A DNA stretch of 15,703 nucleotides from CAZVAR01 sp964625225. Lineage in GTDB: Bacteria; Pseudomonadota; Alphaproteobacteria; JAJUGE01. The stretch spans positions 1-15,703 of the forward strand of contig CAZVAR010000091.1 of NCBI GenBank assembly GCA_964625225.1, written 5' to 3'. Under the pieces are notes generated by a model that saw only the letters and a program-made list of their open reading frames with translations, was not told where the DNA came from and did no database searches. Below, one piece after another: positions 7,346-13,898 of the stretch; position 1 is the stretch's first letter; each line of letters begins with the position of its first letter. Position numbers and translations under genes: made by a program.

Positions 7346-7817
7346 GCGTGCGGGGGCGTCGGGGGCCCTGGCGGGGCGCCCGGGGGGGACACGCTGGCGG
7401 CCCCATGGGGGTGCATATGGGGATGGTCGAAAGGATCGGACATGCAGCGCTTCCGACAGAAGGGACGCGAGCAGTTTATCATGAAAATAGTCCTATGTCC
7501 ATCACCCGGAGCGTTGAGGCGTCCGCGTCGCGACCGATCGCCCGCACCGCGTCAGAGGAGCGAAACAAGAGTCGCTTCGACACGCCGCCGCAGCCCGGGC
7601 GAACGAAGATCCCCGGCCATGCGGCACGCCGAGACAGCCGGTGCCGCCGCGCGCCGCGCAGGAGCCCGGTGAGCGCTGGGGGCATATCGGCGGAACCGGT
7701 GCGTGCGTCGTCCAGGAACATGCCCTTTCGACCCTGCCCTGCTCGTTCGCCGAAGCGGGAACGGCGGAGCGGGCGGCTCGTCGATCAGGCCACGCACCGC
7801 ATCCGCGGCCACCGGTT

Positions 7818-8693
7818 TCAGGGCACGGCCCGCGCTGTGGCGCCCGTGCGGATGCGGTCGAGGACCGGGAGGATGTAGCGGCGGAACCGGGCGGGGTGCT
7901 CGCTCATCGGGAAGTGGCCCAGCTCTTCCATCACCTCGAAATGCGCACCGGGAATCCGCGCCGCGGTGGCAGCGCTGTCCTCCGGCGTGCAGGAGAAATC
8001 GTAGGCGCCGGTCAGGATGTAGAGTGGGCACACGGAGGTGTCGATCCGGGCGACCTGATCGAGAATGTCCGGCTCGACCCGATAGAACCAGAGATCCCCT
8101 TTGAATACGCCCGGGCCGCTGATCATGTACTGCCACAGCGTCTCCCAGCGGAACTCCTCGGGCGCCTGCGGCGCGACGAGGCCGGAGACGAGCGCGGCGC
8201 AGACCTCGCCGCCATGCACGTCGGGCAGGTTGAGCCACTCGAGATCGTACCAGGGCGTCTGCCGGCCGGCCGCTTCCAGGCCGATCAGGGCGCGGAACTC
8301 CGCTGCGTGGTGGATCGCGAGATGCAGGACGATCCGACCGCCGATCGAGCACCCCATCACCACCGGGCGATCGAGTTCCAGCGCCGCGCAGAAGGCGCGG
8401 ATCATTTCCATGTAGGCAGCCGAGCTCAGCCGATACTCGTCCGGCTCGTCGCGCCAACCGGGCGGCGGGTTGGACTTGCCGTGCCGTGGCATGTCGAAGG
8501 CAAGGACGCGGAAGTGCGCCGTAATCGCCGGGTCGGTCATCATGTGCCGGAACTGCCGGCTGTCGCAGCCGGCGGTGTGCAGGCAGACCAGCGGGATGCC
8601 CTGTCCGGCCTCCTCGAAATAGATCCGATGCGGCCGGCCGCCGAGATCGAGGCGCAGATACCGGCCGACGATCGGCTCCAGCTCAACCGCCAT
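7818..8693 (-). CDS. Alpha/beta fold hydrolase
   Basis: Predicted serine hydrolase of 291 residues with no signal peptide. The nucleophile elbow MGCSIGG places Ser at 116. Asp232 (GAYDFSC) and His260 (ELGHFPMSEHP) complete the triad, and HTAG at 39-42 would form the oxyanion hole. Substrate unknown: esterase, lactonase and C-C hydrolase are all possible. ATG 8693 is the start because GGAGG (complement at 8699-8703) lies 5 nt upstream. The GTG at 8699 would overlap that site. The start overlaps the end of the SCP2-like gene by 11 nt, so the two are probably co-translated. As the last gene of the deformylase-COQ9-SCP2 group, it may act on a lipid or thioester presented by its neighbour, which is an inference only. 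Confidence 0.9.
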   Translation of the reverse strand: MAVELEPIVGRYLRLDLGGRPHRIYFEEAGQGIPLVCLHTAGCDSRQFRHMMTDPAITAHFRVLAFDMPRHGKSNPPPGWRDEPDEYRLSSAAYMEMIRAFCAALELDRPVVMGCSIGGRIVLHLAIHHAAEFRALIGLEAAGRQTPWYDLEWLNLPDVHGGEVCAALVSGLVAPQAPEEFRWETLWQYMISGPGVFKGDLWFYRVEPDILDQVARIDTSVCPLYILTGAYDFSCTPEDSAATAARIPGAHFEVMEELGHFPMSEHPARFRRYILPVLDRIRTGATARAVP

Positions 8694-9078
8694 ACGCACC
8701 TCCGCCGTGCAATCGACGCGGCGCGGCGAGCACGTCCTTGAAATATTGCAGGTTGGCCATGAACGGCTTGAGATCGCCCTCGATCTGCGCCCGGCCTGCC
8801 TTGCTCAGGGCGAACAGATCGTGCCAGCCGGGTTCCGGCACCGGCTGCCAGAAGCGCCGCCAAGTCTCCGGCTCGGCCCGGATCGAAAAGGCCGACGAGC
8901 GCAACAGAAACGGGCCGCGCTCGACCGCCGCGACCCGGCCGCCGTCGATCACGATCCGGAAGGCCTCGGCACCCGCATGCACCATGAAGGCCAGCGCGAC
9001 ATGGCGGCCCCGCCGGACCAACGCCGCATCCCCACCCACGAGGTCGGGCAGCCGCGGAAACACCTCGGTCGGGTGCAC
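8683..9078 (-). CDS. Small SCP2-like (sterol carrier) lipid-binding protein
   Basis: A 131-residue protein resembling single-domain SCP2-like proteins often linked to alpha/beta hydrolases. The middle section (FMVHAGAEAFRIVIDGGRVA, then VERGPFLLRSSAFSIRA) gives the alternating strands of the fold. The following ETWRRFWQPVPEPGWHDLFA and IEGDLKPFMANLQYFKDVL parts fit the C-terminal half of such proteins. The start is GTG 9078, 4 nt after the COQ9 stop with a weak AGG just upstream. The same frame runs open to 9498 but that part is antisense-like shadow of COQ9 with implausible composition. Expected to bind a hydrophobic ligand in a tunnel; the ligand is unknown. It is probably cytoplasmic. Family call is moderate because the motifs are diffuse. 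Confidence 0.78.
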   Translation of the reverse strand: MHPTEVFPRLPDLVGGDAALVRRGRHVALAFMVHAGAEAFRIVIDGGRVAAVERGPFLLRSSAFSIRAEPETWRRFWQPVPEPGWHDLFALSKAGRAQIEGDLKPFMANLQYFKDVLAAPRRLHGGGAYGG

Positions 9079-9082
9079 GGAC

Positions 9083-9766
9083 CTAGCGCCAGCGCGCGCG
9101 CGAGACGTCGCGAAAGAGCCGCGACGGCAGGAACCGGAACGGGTTCGGCAGATGGGCGGTTGCGCGGCTGAGATCGGCCTGAAGCCGCGGAATCCGCATG
9201 ACGTCGGCGATGCGGCGCTCGACGAAGGCCCGGGTATCGGTGAAGTTCTCTGACTCGTCGTTGAGCCAATACAGCAAAGCCGCGCTGTAAACGCCGGCGA
9301 GCAGGCCGCGTTTGGTGTAGTAGCTGAAGTCGGTCGACGTATCACCGCAGGCATACCAGATGGCGTCGACGGTGCGCCGGAGCGCGCGGGCCGCGACGGT
9401 CGCATTCTGCGGCAAGGCGAGCACCGAGAGCGCCCGGCGGATCGCCTCACGATCCTGCTGATTCTGCTCGAATCGCAGGCAAATCGCGGTGGCGACACGA
9501 TCGCGCACCCGCATGGAGGAAAGATCGAGCCGGGTCAGCGCATCGACCATGCGCCGGTCGGCGAGCGCCGAATAGTACTCGATAGCGTCGATCGGCCCGC
9601 GCGGGAAGGCGCGGCGCGCGTCGGCAGGATCGAGGCCGGCTTGTCGCGCGCCGGCCTGAAGCGCACTCATAGACCAGCCGTCGAACGGGACGTTCGGCAG
9701 CGTCGCGAGCAGAATCCGTTCCCGCAGGCTGTCGATCAGCGGGTCCGGACCGGTGACATCGATCAT
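9083..9766 (-). CDS. COQ9 family ubiquinone biosynthesis protein
   Basis: A 227-residue protein matching the bacterial COQ9 family. It is helical, with a TetR-like N-terminal half (ILLATLPNVPFDGWSMSALQ; AFPRGPIDAIEYYS) and a C-terminal half holding RRTVDAIWYACGDTSTDFSY and YTKRGLLAGVYSAALLYWLND, the family's most conserved part. The known eukaryotic COQ9 binds lipid and presents demethoxy-quinone intermediates to the COQ7 hydroxylase; a similar role in ubiquinone synthesis is inferred. ATG 9766 overlaps the deformylase stop (ATGA), indicating translational coupling. In alphaproteobacteria COQ9-like genes often sit beside rpsU, and here only def separates them. Confidence 0.93.
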   Translation of the reverse strand: MIDVTGPDPLIDSLRERILLATLPNVPFDGWSMSALQAGARQAGLDPADARRAFPRGPIDAIEYYSALADRRMVDALTRLDLSSMRVRDRVATAICLRFEQNQQDREAIRRALSVLALPQNATVAARALRRTVDAIWYACGDTSTDFSYYTKRGLLAGVYSAALLYWLNDESENFTDTRAFVERRIADVMRIPRLQADLSRATAHLPNPFRFLPSRLFRDVSRARWR

Positions 9767-10308
9767 TCGCTGCGGTCCTCAAAATTCAGGTCGGCCAAGT
9801 GGCGCGCCCACTCCTCGGTGAATGTCAGCAGCGACAGGTCGTTCATCCGCATCGGATAGAGCACGCCGTCCAAATGATCCATTTCATGTTGAACCACGCG
9901 GGCGTGGAAACCGGTTGCGATCCGCTCGATCCGTTCGCCCGCCGGCGTGGTGCCGGAATAGCGGATCGTTCGCCAGCGCGGGACGGCCCCGCGCAGGCCG
10001 GGAACCGACAGGCACCCCTCCCAGCCAAGCTCCCGGTCCGGCTCGACCGGCTCCAGCTCCGGGTTGGCCAGCACGGTGACCGGAACCTCGCCCGCCTCGC
10101 CCCCGAGATGGGCCGGCACGTGGAAGACCATCAACCGCAACGATCGGTGGACTTGCGGGGCAGCCAGGCCGACCCCGCCCGCGTCGAACATGGTCTCGAT
10201 CATGTCGGCGACCAGCCCCCGCATCTCGGGCGCGGTCGGATCGGGGACCGGGTCGGCCGTCCGCAGCAGCACCGGGTGTCCCATGCGGGCGATCTTCAAT
10301 AAAGCCAT
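9763..10308 (-). CDS. def: Peptide deformylase
   Basis: Removes the N-formyl group from nascent proteins at the ribosome; a 181-residue metalloenzyme. All three signatures are intact: GVGLAAPQ (45-52), EGCLSVPG (97-104, metal ligand Cys99) and QHEMDHLDG (140-148, ligands His141 and His145, catalytic Glu142). The ATG at 10308 is preceded by a strong purine-rich site (GGGGGAAGG). Unlike the common def-fmt arrangement, no formyltransferase follows; it leads instead into COQ9 with a 4-nt overlap. It could be a second deformylase paralogue rather than the housekeeping copy, which cannot be decided from this window. Confidence 0.96.
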   Translation of the reverse strand: MALLKIARMGHPVLLRTADPVPDPTAPEMRGLVADMIETMFDAGGVGLAAPQVHRSLRLMVFHVPAHLGGEAGEVPVTVLANPELEPVEPDRELGWEGCLSVPGLRGAVPRWRTIRYSGTTPAGERIERIATGFHARVVQHEMDHLDGVLYPMRMNDLSLLTFTEEWARHLADLNFEDRSE

Positions 10309-10459
10309 GCCTTCCCCCGGCCCGTCGGCCGCCCGACGCAGATGTCCGATCCCGATAGACGATCTTCACAGGGCCGGGTGCTTGTGATATGTCCCGCCCG
10401 CTCTAGATCAAGTCCGTCAAATCATAGCCTAGCAACTGCGAAAGGGGCATGGAACTGCC
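10309..10459. promoter_or_regulatory. Divergent intergenic region between def and rpsU
   Basis: Must hold promoters for both transcripts. On the plus strand TTCACA is followed after 17 nt by TATGTC, a weak candidate for rpsU. On the minus strand TTGATC and TATCAC are 16 nt apart, a candidate for def. Both only partly match consensus. Confidence 0.35.
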
Positions 10460-10663
10460 GTGCACGTGTCCGTCCGCGACAACAACGTCGATCAAGCCCT
10501 GCGGGCGCTGAAAAAGAAAATGCAGCGCGAGGGCATTTTCCGAGAAATGAAACTCCGCCGTGCCTACGAGAAGCCGTCCGAAAGGCGCGCGCGCGAGCGT
10601 GCCGAGGCCGTACGCCGCTACCGTAAGCTGCTGCGGAAGCGGATGGAGCGCGAGGGCTACTGA
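10460..10663 (+). CDS. rpsU: 30S ribosomal protein S21
   Basis: Small basic protein of the 30S platform, 67 residues. The VSVRDNNVDQALRALKKKMQ start and the REGIFREMKLRRAYEKPSER core are diagnostic for S21. The C-terminal Arg/Lys-rich helix is complete. The start is the GTG at 10460: the nearby ATG at 10449 is out of frame, and the conserved N-terminus begins at this GTG. Monocistronic, read away from def and ending before a strong terminator. Confidence 0.97.
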   Translation: MHVSVRDNNVDQALRALKKKMQREGIFREMKLRRAYEKPSERRARERAEAVRRYRKLLRKRMEREGY

Positions 10664-10704
10664 CGAACCCGACCGCGCCCGCCGGCTCGGCGAGCCCATA
10701 CCCG

Positions 10705-10743
10705 GCAAAAGGCCGCGCTCCCGACGGAGCCGCGGCCTTTTGC
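10705..10743. terminator. Strong bidirectional intrinsic terminator between rpsU and pntB
   Basis: A 13-bp perfect stem, GCAAAAGGCCGCG (10705-10717) with CGCGGCCTTTTGC (10731-10743), encloses a further CTCC/GGAG pairing around a CGAC loop. The A4/T4 runs at the stem edges give a U-run on both strands. It sits between converging stop codons (rpsU 10663, pntB 10755), so it likely ends both transcripts. Confidence 0.9.
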
Positions 10744-10754
10744 GCTGGTCGATC

Positions 10755-12149
10755 TCAATCGAGCGCGCGGATGATGCCCTCGCACATGGCCTTGGCGTCG
10801 CCGAACAGCATCATCGTGTTCTCGTTGTAGAATAGCGGGTTGTCGACGCCGGCATAGCCGGTGGCCATGGAGCGCTTGACGAACATCACCATACGGGCCC
10901 GATCGACGTCGAGCACAGGCATGCCATAGATCGGGCTGGACGGGTCGTTGCGGGCGGCCGGATTGGTGATGTCGTTCGCGCCGATCACGAAGGCGATGTC
11001 GGTGGTCGGAAAATCGCGGTTGATCGCATCCATCTCGAACACCTTGTCGTAAGGCACATTGGCCTCCGCCAGCAGCACGTTCATGTGCCCCGGCATGCGG
11101 CCGGCGACCGGATGGATGGCGTAGCGCACCTTCACACCGCCCGCCTCGAGCAGGTCGACCATCTCGCGCAGAGCGTGCTGGGCCTGGGCGACTGCCATGC
11201 CGTAGCCGGGGACGATCACCACCGAGCCCGCATTCCTGAGCAGGAATGCGGCATCGTCGGCATTGCCGCTCTTGACGAGCCCGTGGGCGGCGGCGGCGCC
11301 CGCCTCCGCCGCCTTCTCTCCGCCGAAGCCGCCCAACAGCACGTTCGCGAGCGAGCGGTTCATCGCGACGCACATGATGTAGCTGAGGATAGCACCCGAG
11401 GCACCCACCAGTGCACCGGTCACGATCATCAGCGGGTTGTTCAGCGTGAAGCCGATGCCGACCGAGGCCCAGCCCGACAGCGAGTTCAGCACCGAGATCA
11501 CGACCGGCATGTCGGCGCCGCCGATCGGCAGCACCACCATCGCGCCCCAGATGAGGGCGACGATCGCCAGAATCCAGAACAGCCCCTCGCCGCCGACGCC
11601 GAGGAAGAGAAACGCCGCCATGACCGTGAAGAGGCCGATGAAGCCGTTGACCGCGGTCTGCGCCGGAAAGGTGATCGGGGTGCCGGGCACGACGCCCTCG
11701 AGCTTCGCCCAGGCGACCACCGAACCGGTGAAGGTGATGGCGCCGATCAGGGCGGAGACCATGATCTCGATCAGGTCCTCCACCGCCATCTCTCCCTCGA
11801 CGACCTGAATGCCGTAGAGCGACGGCGCACGCATCGCGGCGCCGGCGATCAGCACCGCGGCCAGACCGACGAAGCTGTTGAAGAGCGCGACGAGCTGCGG
11901 GAGCTTCGTGAACTCCGCCCGCAGCGCGATCACCGTGCCGATCACGCCGCCGATGATGATCCCGGCGAAGACGAGCGTGTAGGTCGGAACCTCAGGTGTG
12001 GCGAGGGTAGCCACGATGGCGATCGCCATGCCGGCGACGCCAATCAAATTGCCGGTGCGCGCCGTCTCCGGGCTGGCCAGTCCGCGGATCGAGAGAATGA
12101 AGCAGATGGCCGCGATCAGATAGGCGTACGAGGCGAAATCCCCTGACAT
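10755..12149 (-). CDS. pntB: NAD(P) transhydrogenase subunit beta
   Basis: Membrane and NADP(H)-binding subunit of the proton-translocating transhydrogenase, 464 residues. About eight or nine hydrophobic helices occupy residues 8-262 (domain II). From about 265 the soluble domain III binds NADP(H): GYGMAVAQAQ at 315-324, VIGANDITNPAA at 388-399 with Asp392, and KRSMATGYAG at 425-434 are all intact. It uses the proton gradient to drive hydride transfer from NADH to NADP+ across the inner membrane. At the position of E. coli beta-His91 this protein has Asn91 (LFNSFVGLAAVL). ATG 12149 has GAGGGGG upstream. Last gene of the pnt operon, ending 11 nt from a terminator. Confidence 0.97.
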   Translation of the reverse strand: MSGDFASYAYLIAAICFILSIRGLASPETARTGNLIGVAGMAIAIVATLATPEVPTYTLVFAGIIIGGVIGTVIALRAEFTKLPQLVALFNSFVGLAAVLIAGAAMRAPSLYGIQVVEGEMAVEDLIEIMVSALIGAITFTGSVVAWAKLEGVVPGTPITFPAQTAVNGFIGLFTVMAAFLFLGVGGEGLFWILAIVALIWGAMVVLPIGGADMPVVISVLNSLSGWASVGIGFTLNNPLMIVTGALVGASGAILSYIMCVAMNRSLANVLLGGFGGEKAAEAGAAAAHGLVKSGNADDAAFLLRNAGSVVIVPGYGMAVAQAQHALREMVDLLEAGGVKVRYAIHPVAGRMPGHMNVLLAEANVPYDKVFEMDAINRDFPTTDIAFVIGANDITNPAARNDPSSPIYGMPVLDVDRARMVMFVKRSMATGYAGVDNPLFYNENTMMLFGDAKAMCEGIIRALD

Positions 12150-12156
12150 CGCCCCC

Positions 12157-12576
12157 TCAGCGCTTGCGGAACATTTGCAGCATGCGCTGCGTGACGATGT
12201 AGCCGCCGAAAATGTTGATGGCAGCGAGCACGACCGCGACGAAGCCCATGATCTTGGCCGCGCCGAAGATCGCCGGCGCTGCGGCGACCATCGCGCCGAC
12301 GATGACGATGCCGGAGATCGCGTTGGTGACCGACATCAGCGGCGCGTGCAGCGCCGGCGTCACCTTCAGCACGACATAGTATCCGACGAAGGCGGCGAGC
12401 GCGAACACGGTCAGGCCGAACAGCAGCGGGTCCGCGCCTTGCGGGCCATCCACCGCCTGTCCGGCGCGGTTCGCGACCTCGAACGCCTCACCGGCGATCC
12501 GCTCCGCCTCGACGGCGAGACGGTGCAATTCGCGCGCGATGCCCGAAGCATCCTGCGCAACGTCCTCCAAGGCCAT
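12157..12576 (-). CDS. pntAB: NAD(P) transhydrogenase subunit alpha, membrane part (alpha-2)
   Basis: Small membrane subunit of the three-part transhydrogenase, 139 residues. An N-terminal amphipathic stretch (1-50) precedes three or four hydrophobic helices (about 51-70, 84-100, 106-126). VTPALHAPLMSVTNAISG at 72-89 is the family signature, with His77. Together with PntB it forms the proton channel of domain II. The gene is separated from pntAA by 6 nt and from pntB by 7 nt. In E. coli this segment is fused to the NAD-binding part; the split form is usual for alphaproteobacteria such as Rhodospirillum. Confidence 0.96.
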   Translation of the reverse strand: MALEDVAQDASGIARELHRLAVEAERIAGEAFEVANRAGQAVDGPQGADPLLFGLTVFALAAFVGYYVVLKVTPALHAPLMSVTNAISGIVIVGAMVAAAPAIFGAAKIMGFVAVVLAAINIFGGYIVTQRMLQMFRKR

Positions 12577-12582
12577 TCAGCC

Positions 12583-13731
12583 CTACTCCTTCTGAACCAG
12601 AACCGGATTGACGATGCGACCGTCGCGGCAGACGAGCGTCGCGCGCACGATCTCGTCGTCGCTGTCGGCTTTCATGCCGCGGGTCTCGGGATCGACCAAC
12701 AGGCCGACAAAGTTGGCAAGATTGCGCGCATAGAGGGCGCTGGCGTCGGTCGCCACATGCGACGGCAGCTGGAGGTCGCCGACGATCGTCACGCCGTGCT
12801 TCTCGACGACGCGGCCCGGCTCAGACAGCTCGCAATTGCCGCCCTGCTCGACCGCCATGTCGACAATCACCGAGCCGGGCCGCATGTCCGCGACCATCTC
12901 GGCGGAAATCAGCACCGGCGCCGGGCGGCCGGGGATCAGGGCCGTCGTGATGGCGACGTCGATCCGCTTCAGATGTTCGTGCAGCTTGCCCGCCTGACGC
13001 TGACGGTAGGATGCGCTCATCTCGCGCGCATAGCCGGCCGCGGTCTCGGCCGTGTGCGCCTCGTCCGAATCGACGGTGACGAAGGTGGCGCCGAGGCTCT
13101 CCACCTGCTCGCGCGCCGCCGGCCGCACGTCCATGGCCGACACGATCGCGCCCAGACGCCGCGCGGTCGCGATCGCCTGCAGCCCGGCCACACCGGCGCC
13201 GAGAATCATGACGCGGGCCGGCGCGATCGTGCCGGCGGCCGTGACCATCATCGGGAACGCACGACCGAACCGGTGCGCCGCCTCGATCACCGCCGCATAG
13301 CCGGCGAGATTGGCCTGGCTCGACAGGGCGTCCATGCCCTGCGCCCGGGTGATGCGCGGCATGAACTCCATCGCATAGGCGCGGATGCCGTGCCGGGCAT
13401 AGGCCTCGAGCCGGTCATGGTCCTGCCAAGGGGCGAGGAAGCCAACCAGGGTGGCATCGGGGCGCATGCGCCGGAACTCCCAGCCGTCCTCGTCGAGGCG
13501 CGGTGGCCGCACGCGGAGCACCAGGTCGGCCTCACCCAGGGCGGGACCGATCTCCCCGGCGATCCGCGCGCCGGCCTCCTCGAACACCCGGTCGGGGTAG
13601 CCGGCCGCCGTGCCGGCGCCGGTTTCGATCAGAACATCGAATCCAAGCTCCCGCAGCCGCTTGATGGCATCGGGGCTGGCGGCGACCCGGCGCTCGTTCG
13701 GATATCGTTCTTTAGGGATGACGACCTGCAT
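12583..13731 (-). CDS. pntAA: NAD(P) transhydrogenase subunit alpha, NAD(H)-binding part (alpha-1)
   Basis: Soluble domain I of transhydrogenase, 382 residues, which binds NAD(H) and docks on PntB. The N-terminus MQVVIPKERYPNERRVAASP is the alanine dehydrogenase/transhydrogenase pattern. The RITRAQGMDALSSQANLAGY segment (126-145) carries the RQD loop residues Arg126, Gln131 and Asp134. The dinucleotide fold has GAGVAG at 178-183 ending in Asp201, and QLPSHVATDAS near 321-331 is typical. ATG 13731 has GAGGAG about 11 nt upstream. First gene of the pntAA-pntAB-pntB operon. Confidence 0.97.
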   Translation of the reverse strand: MQVVIPKERYPNERRVAASPDAIKRLRELGFDVLIETGAGTAAGYPDRVFEEAGARIAGEIGPALGEADLVLRVRPPRLDEDGWEFRRMRPDATLVGFLAPWQDHDRLEAYARHGIRAYAMEFMPRITRAQGMDALSSQANLAGYAAVIEAAHRFGRAFPMMVTAAGTIAPARVMILGAGVAGLQAIATARRLGAIVSAMDVRPAAREQVESLGATFVTVDSDEAHTAETAAGYAREMSASYRQRQAGKLHEHLKRIDVAITTALIPGRPAPVLISAEMVADMRPGSVIVDMAVEQGGNCELSEPGRVVEKHGVTIVGDLQLPSHVATDASALYARNLANFVGLLVDPETRGMKADSDDEIVRATLVCRDGRIVNPVLVQKE

Positions 13732-13766
13732 GGACGAGACTGCTCCTCATTGGGCGGCGGATCATG

Positions 13767-13813
13767 GCACGAGCCGATTCCGGTTCCAATCGGATCGGCA
13801 CGGCGCCTCGTGC
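13767..13813. promoter_or_regulatory. Nested inverted repeats upstream of pntAA
   Basis: GCACGAG (13767-13773) pairs with CTCGTGC (13807-13813), and directly inside it CCGATT (13774-13779) pairs with AATCGG (13788-13793). The inner repeat CCGATTCCGGTTCCAATCGG has a loop of 8 nt. The structure ends about 35 nt before the pntAA start, so it could be an operator or a 5' UTR hairpin. No regulator can be named. Confidence 0.35.
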
Positions 13814-13898
13814 GTGACGATTACCCGGGATGGGGACGGAGGGGAGCGGCCGGTCGCGCCCCGCAGCCGCTGACCGGGCCCGGCGTCCGGGACGCAGG

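Larger units (their letters stand above)
7143..7817. other. Intergenic region without a supported gene
   Basis: This stretch of about 675 bp lies between the chorismate mutase and alpha/beta hydrolase genes. It contains the G-tract array, the N gap and, at about 7470-7500, a short AT-richer patch that could hold a promoter. Several open frames exist on both strands, but none gives a recognisable protein, and those over the array are artefacts of base composition. From 7500 to 7817 the translations are Arg/Ala/Pro-rich and look like ordinary non-coding GC-rich DNA. I see no clear terminator for the hydrolase operon here. Confidence 0.6.

Noticed and set aside
7231..7388. CRISPR-like array.
   Set aside because: The units are 10 bp, degenerate and contiguous, with no spacers and no cas genes.
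7147..7482. A 111-codon minus-strand open frame across the G-tract array, with a Pro/His/Thr-rich decapeptide pattern.
   Set aside because: The 10-bp period gives a 10-residue pattern automatically, the C-rich strand has few stop codons in any frame, the N gap lies inside, and no family is recognisable.
7442..7672. Plus-strand frame from ATG 7442 with an AAGGA site 6 nt upstream.
   Set aside because: The translation is Arg/Ala/Pro-rich with no domain and resembles random GC-rich DNA. The ribosome-site match is short.
7479..7721. 80-codon minus-strand frame downstream of the alpha/beta hydrolase.
   Set aside because: No recognisable protein and no convincing ribosome site.
9079..9498. Upstream extension of the SCP2-like gene.
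   Set aside because: It overlaps COQ9 in another frame, and its Ser/Arg/Pro-rich translation is typical of a shadow frame.
10449..10451. ATG just upstream of rpsU as its start.
   Set aside because: It is out of frame with the conserved S21 sequence, which begins at GTG 10460.
13874..13892. Terminator after the ABC1 gene (CCCGG-ACG-CCGGG and the CCGGGCCCGG palindrome).
   Set aside because: The stem is only 5 bp and there is no U-run. Such palindromes are common at this GC content.
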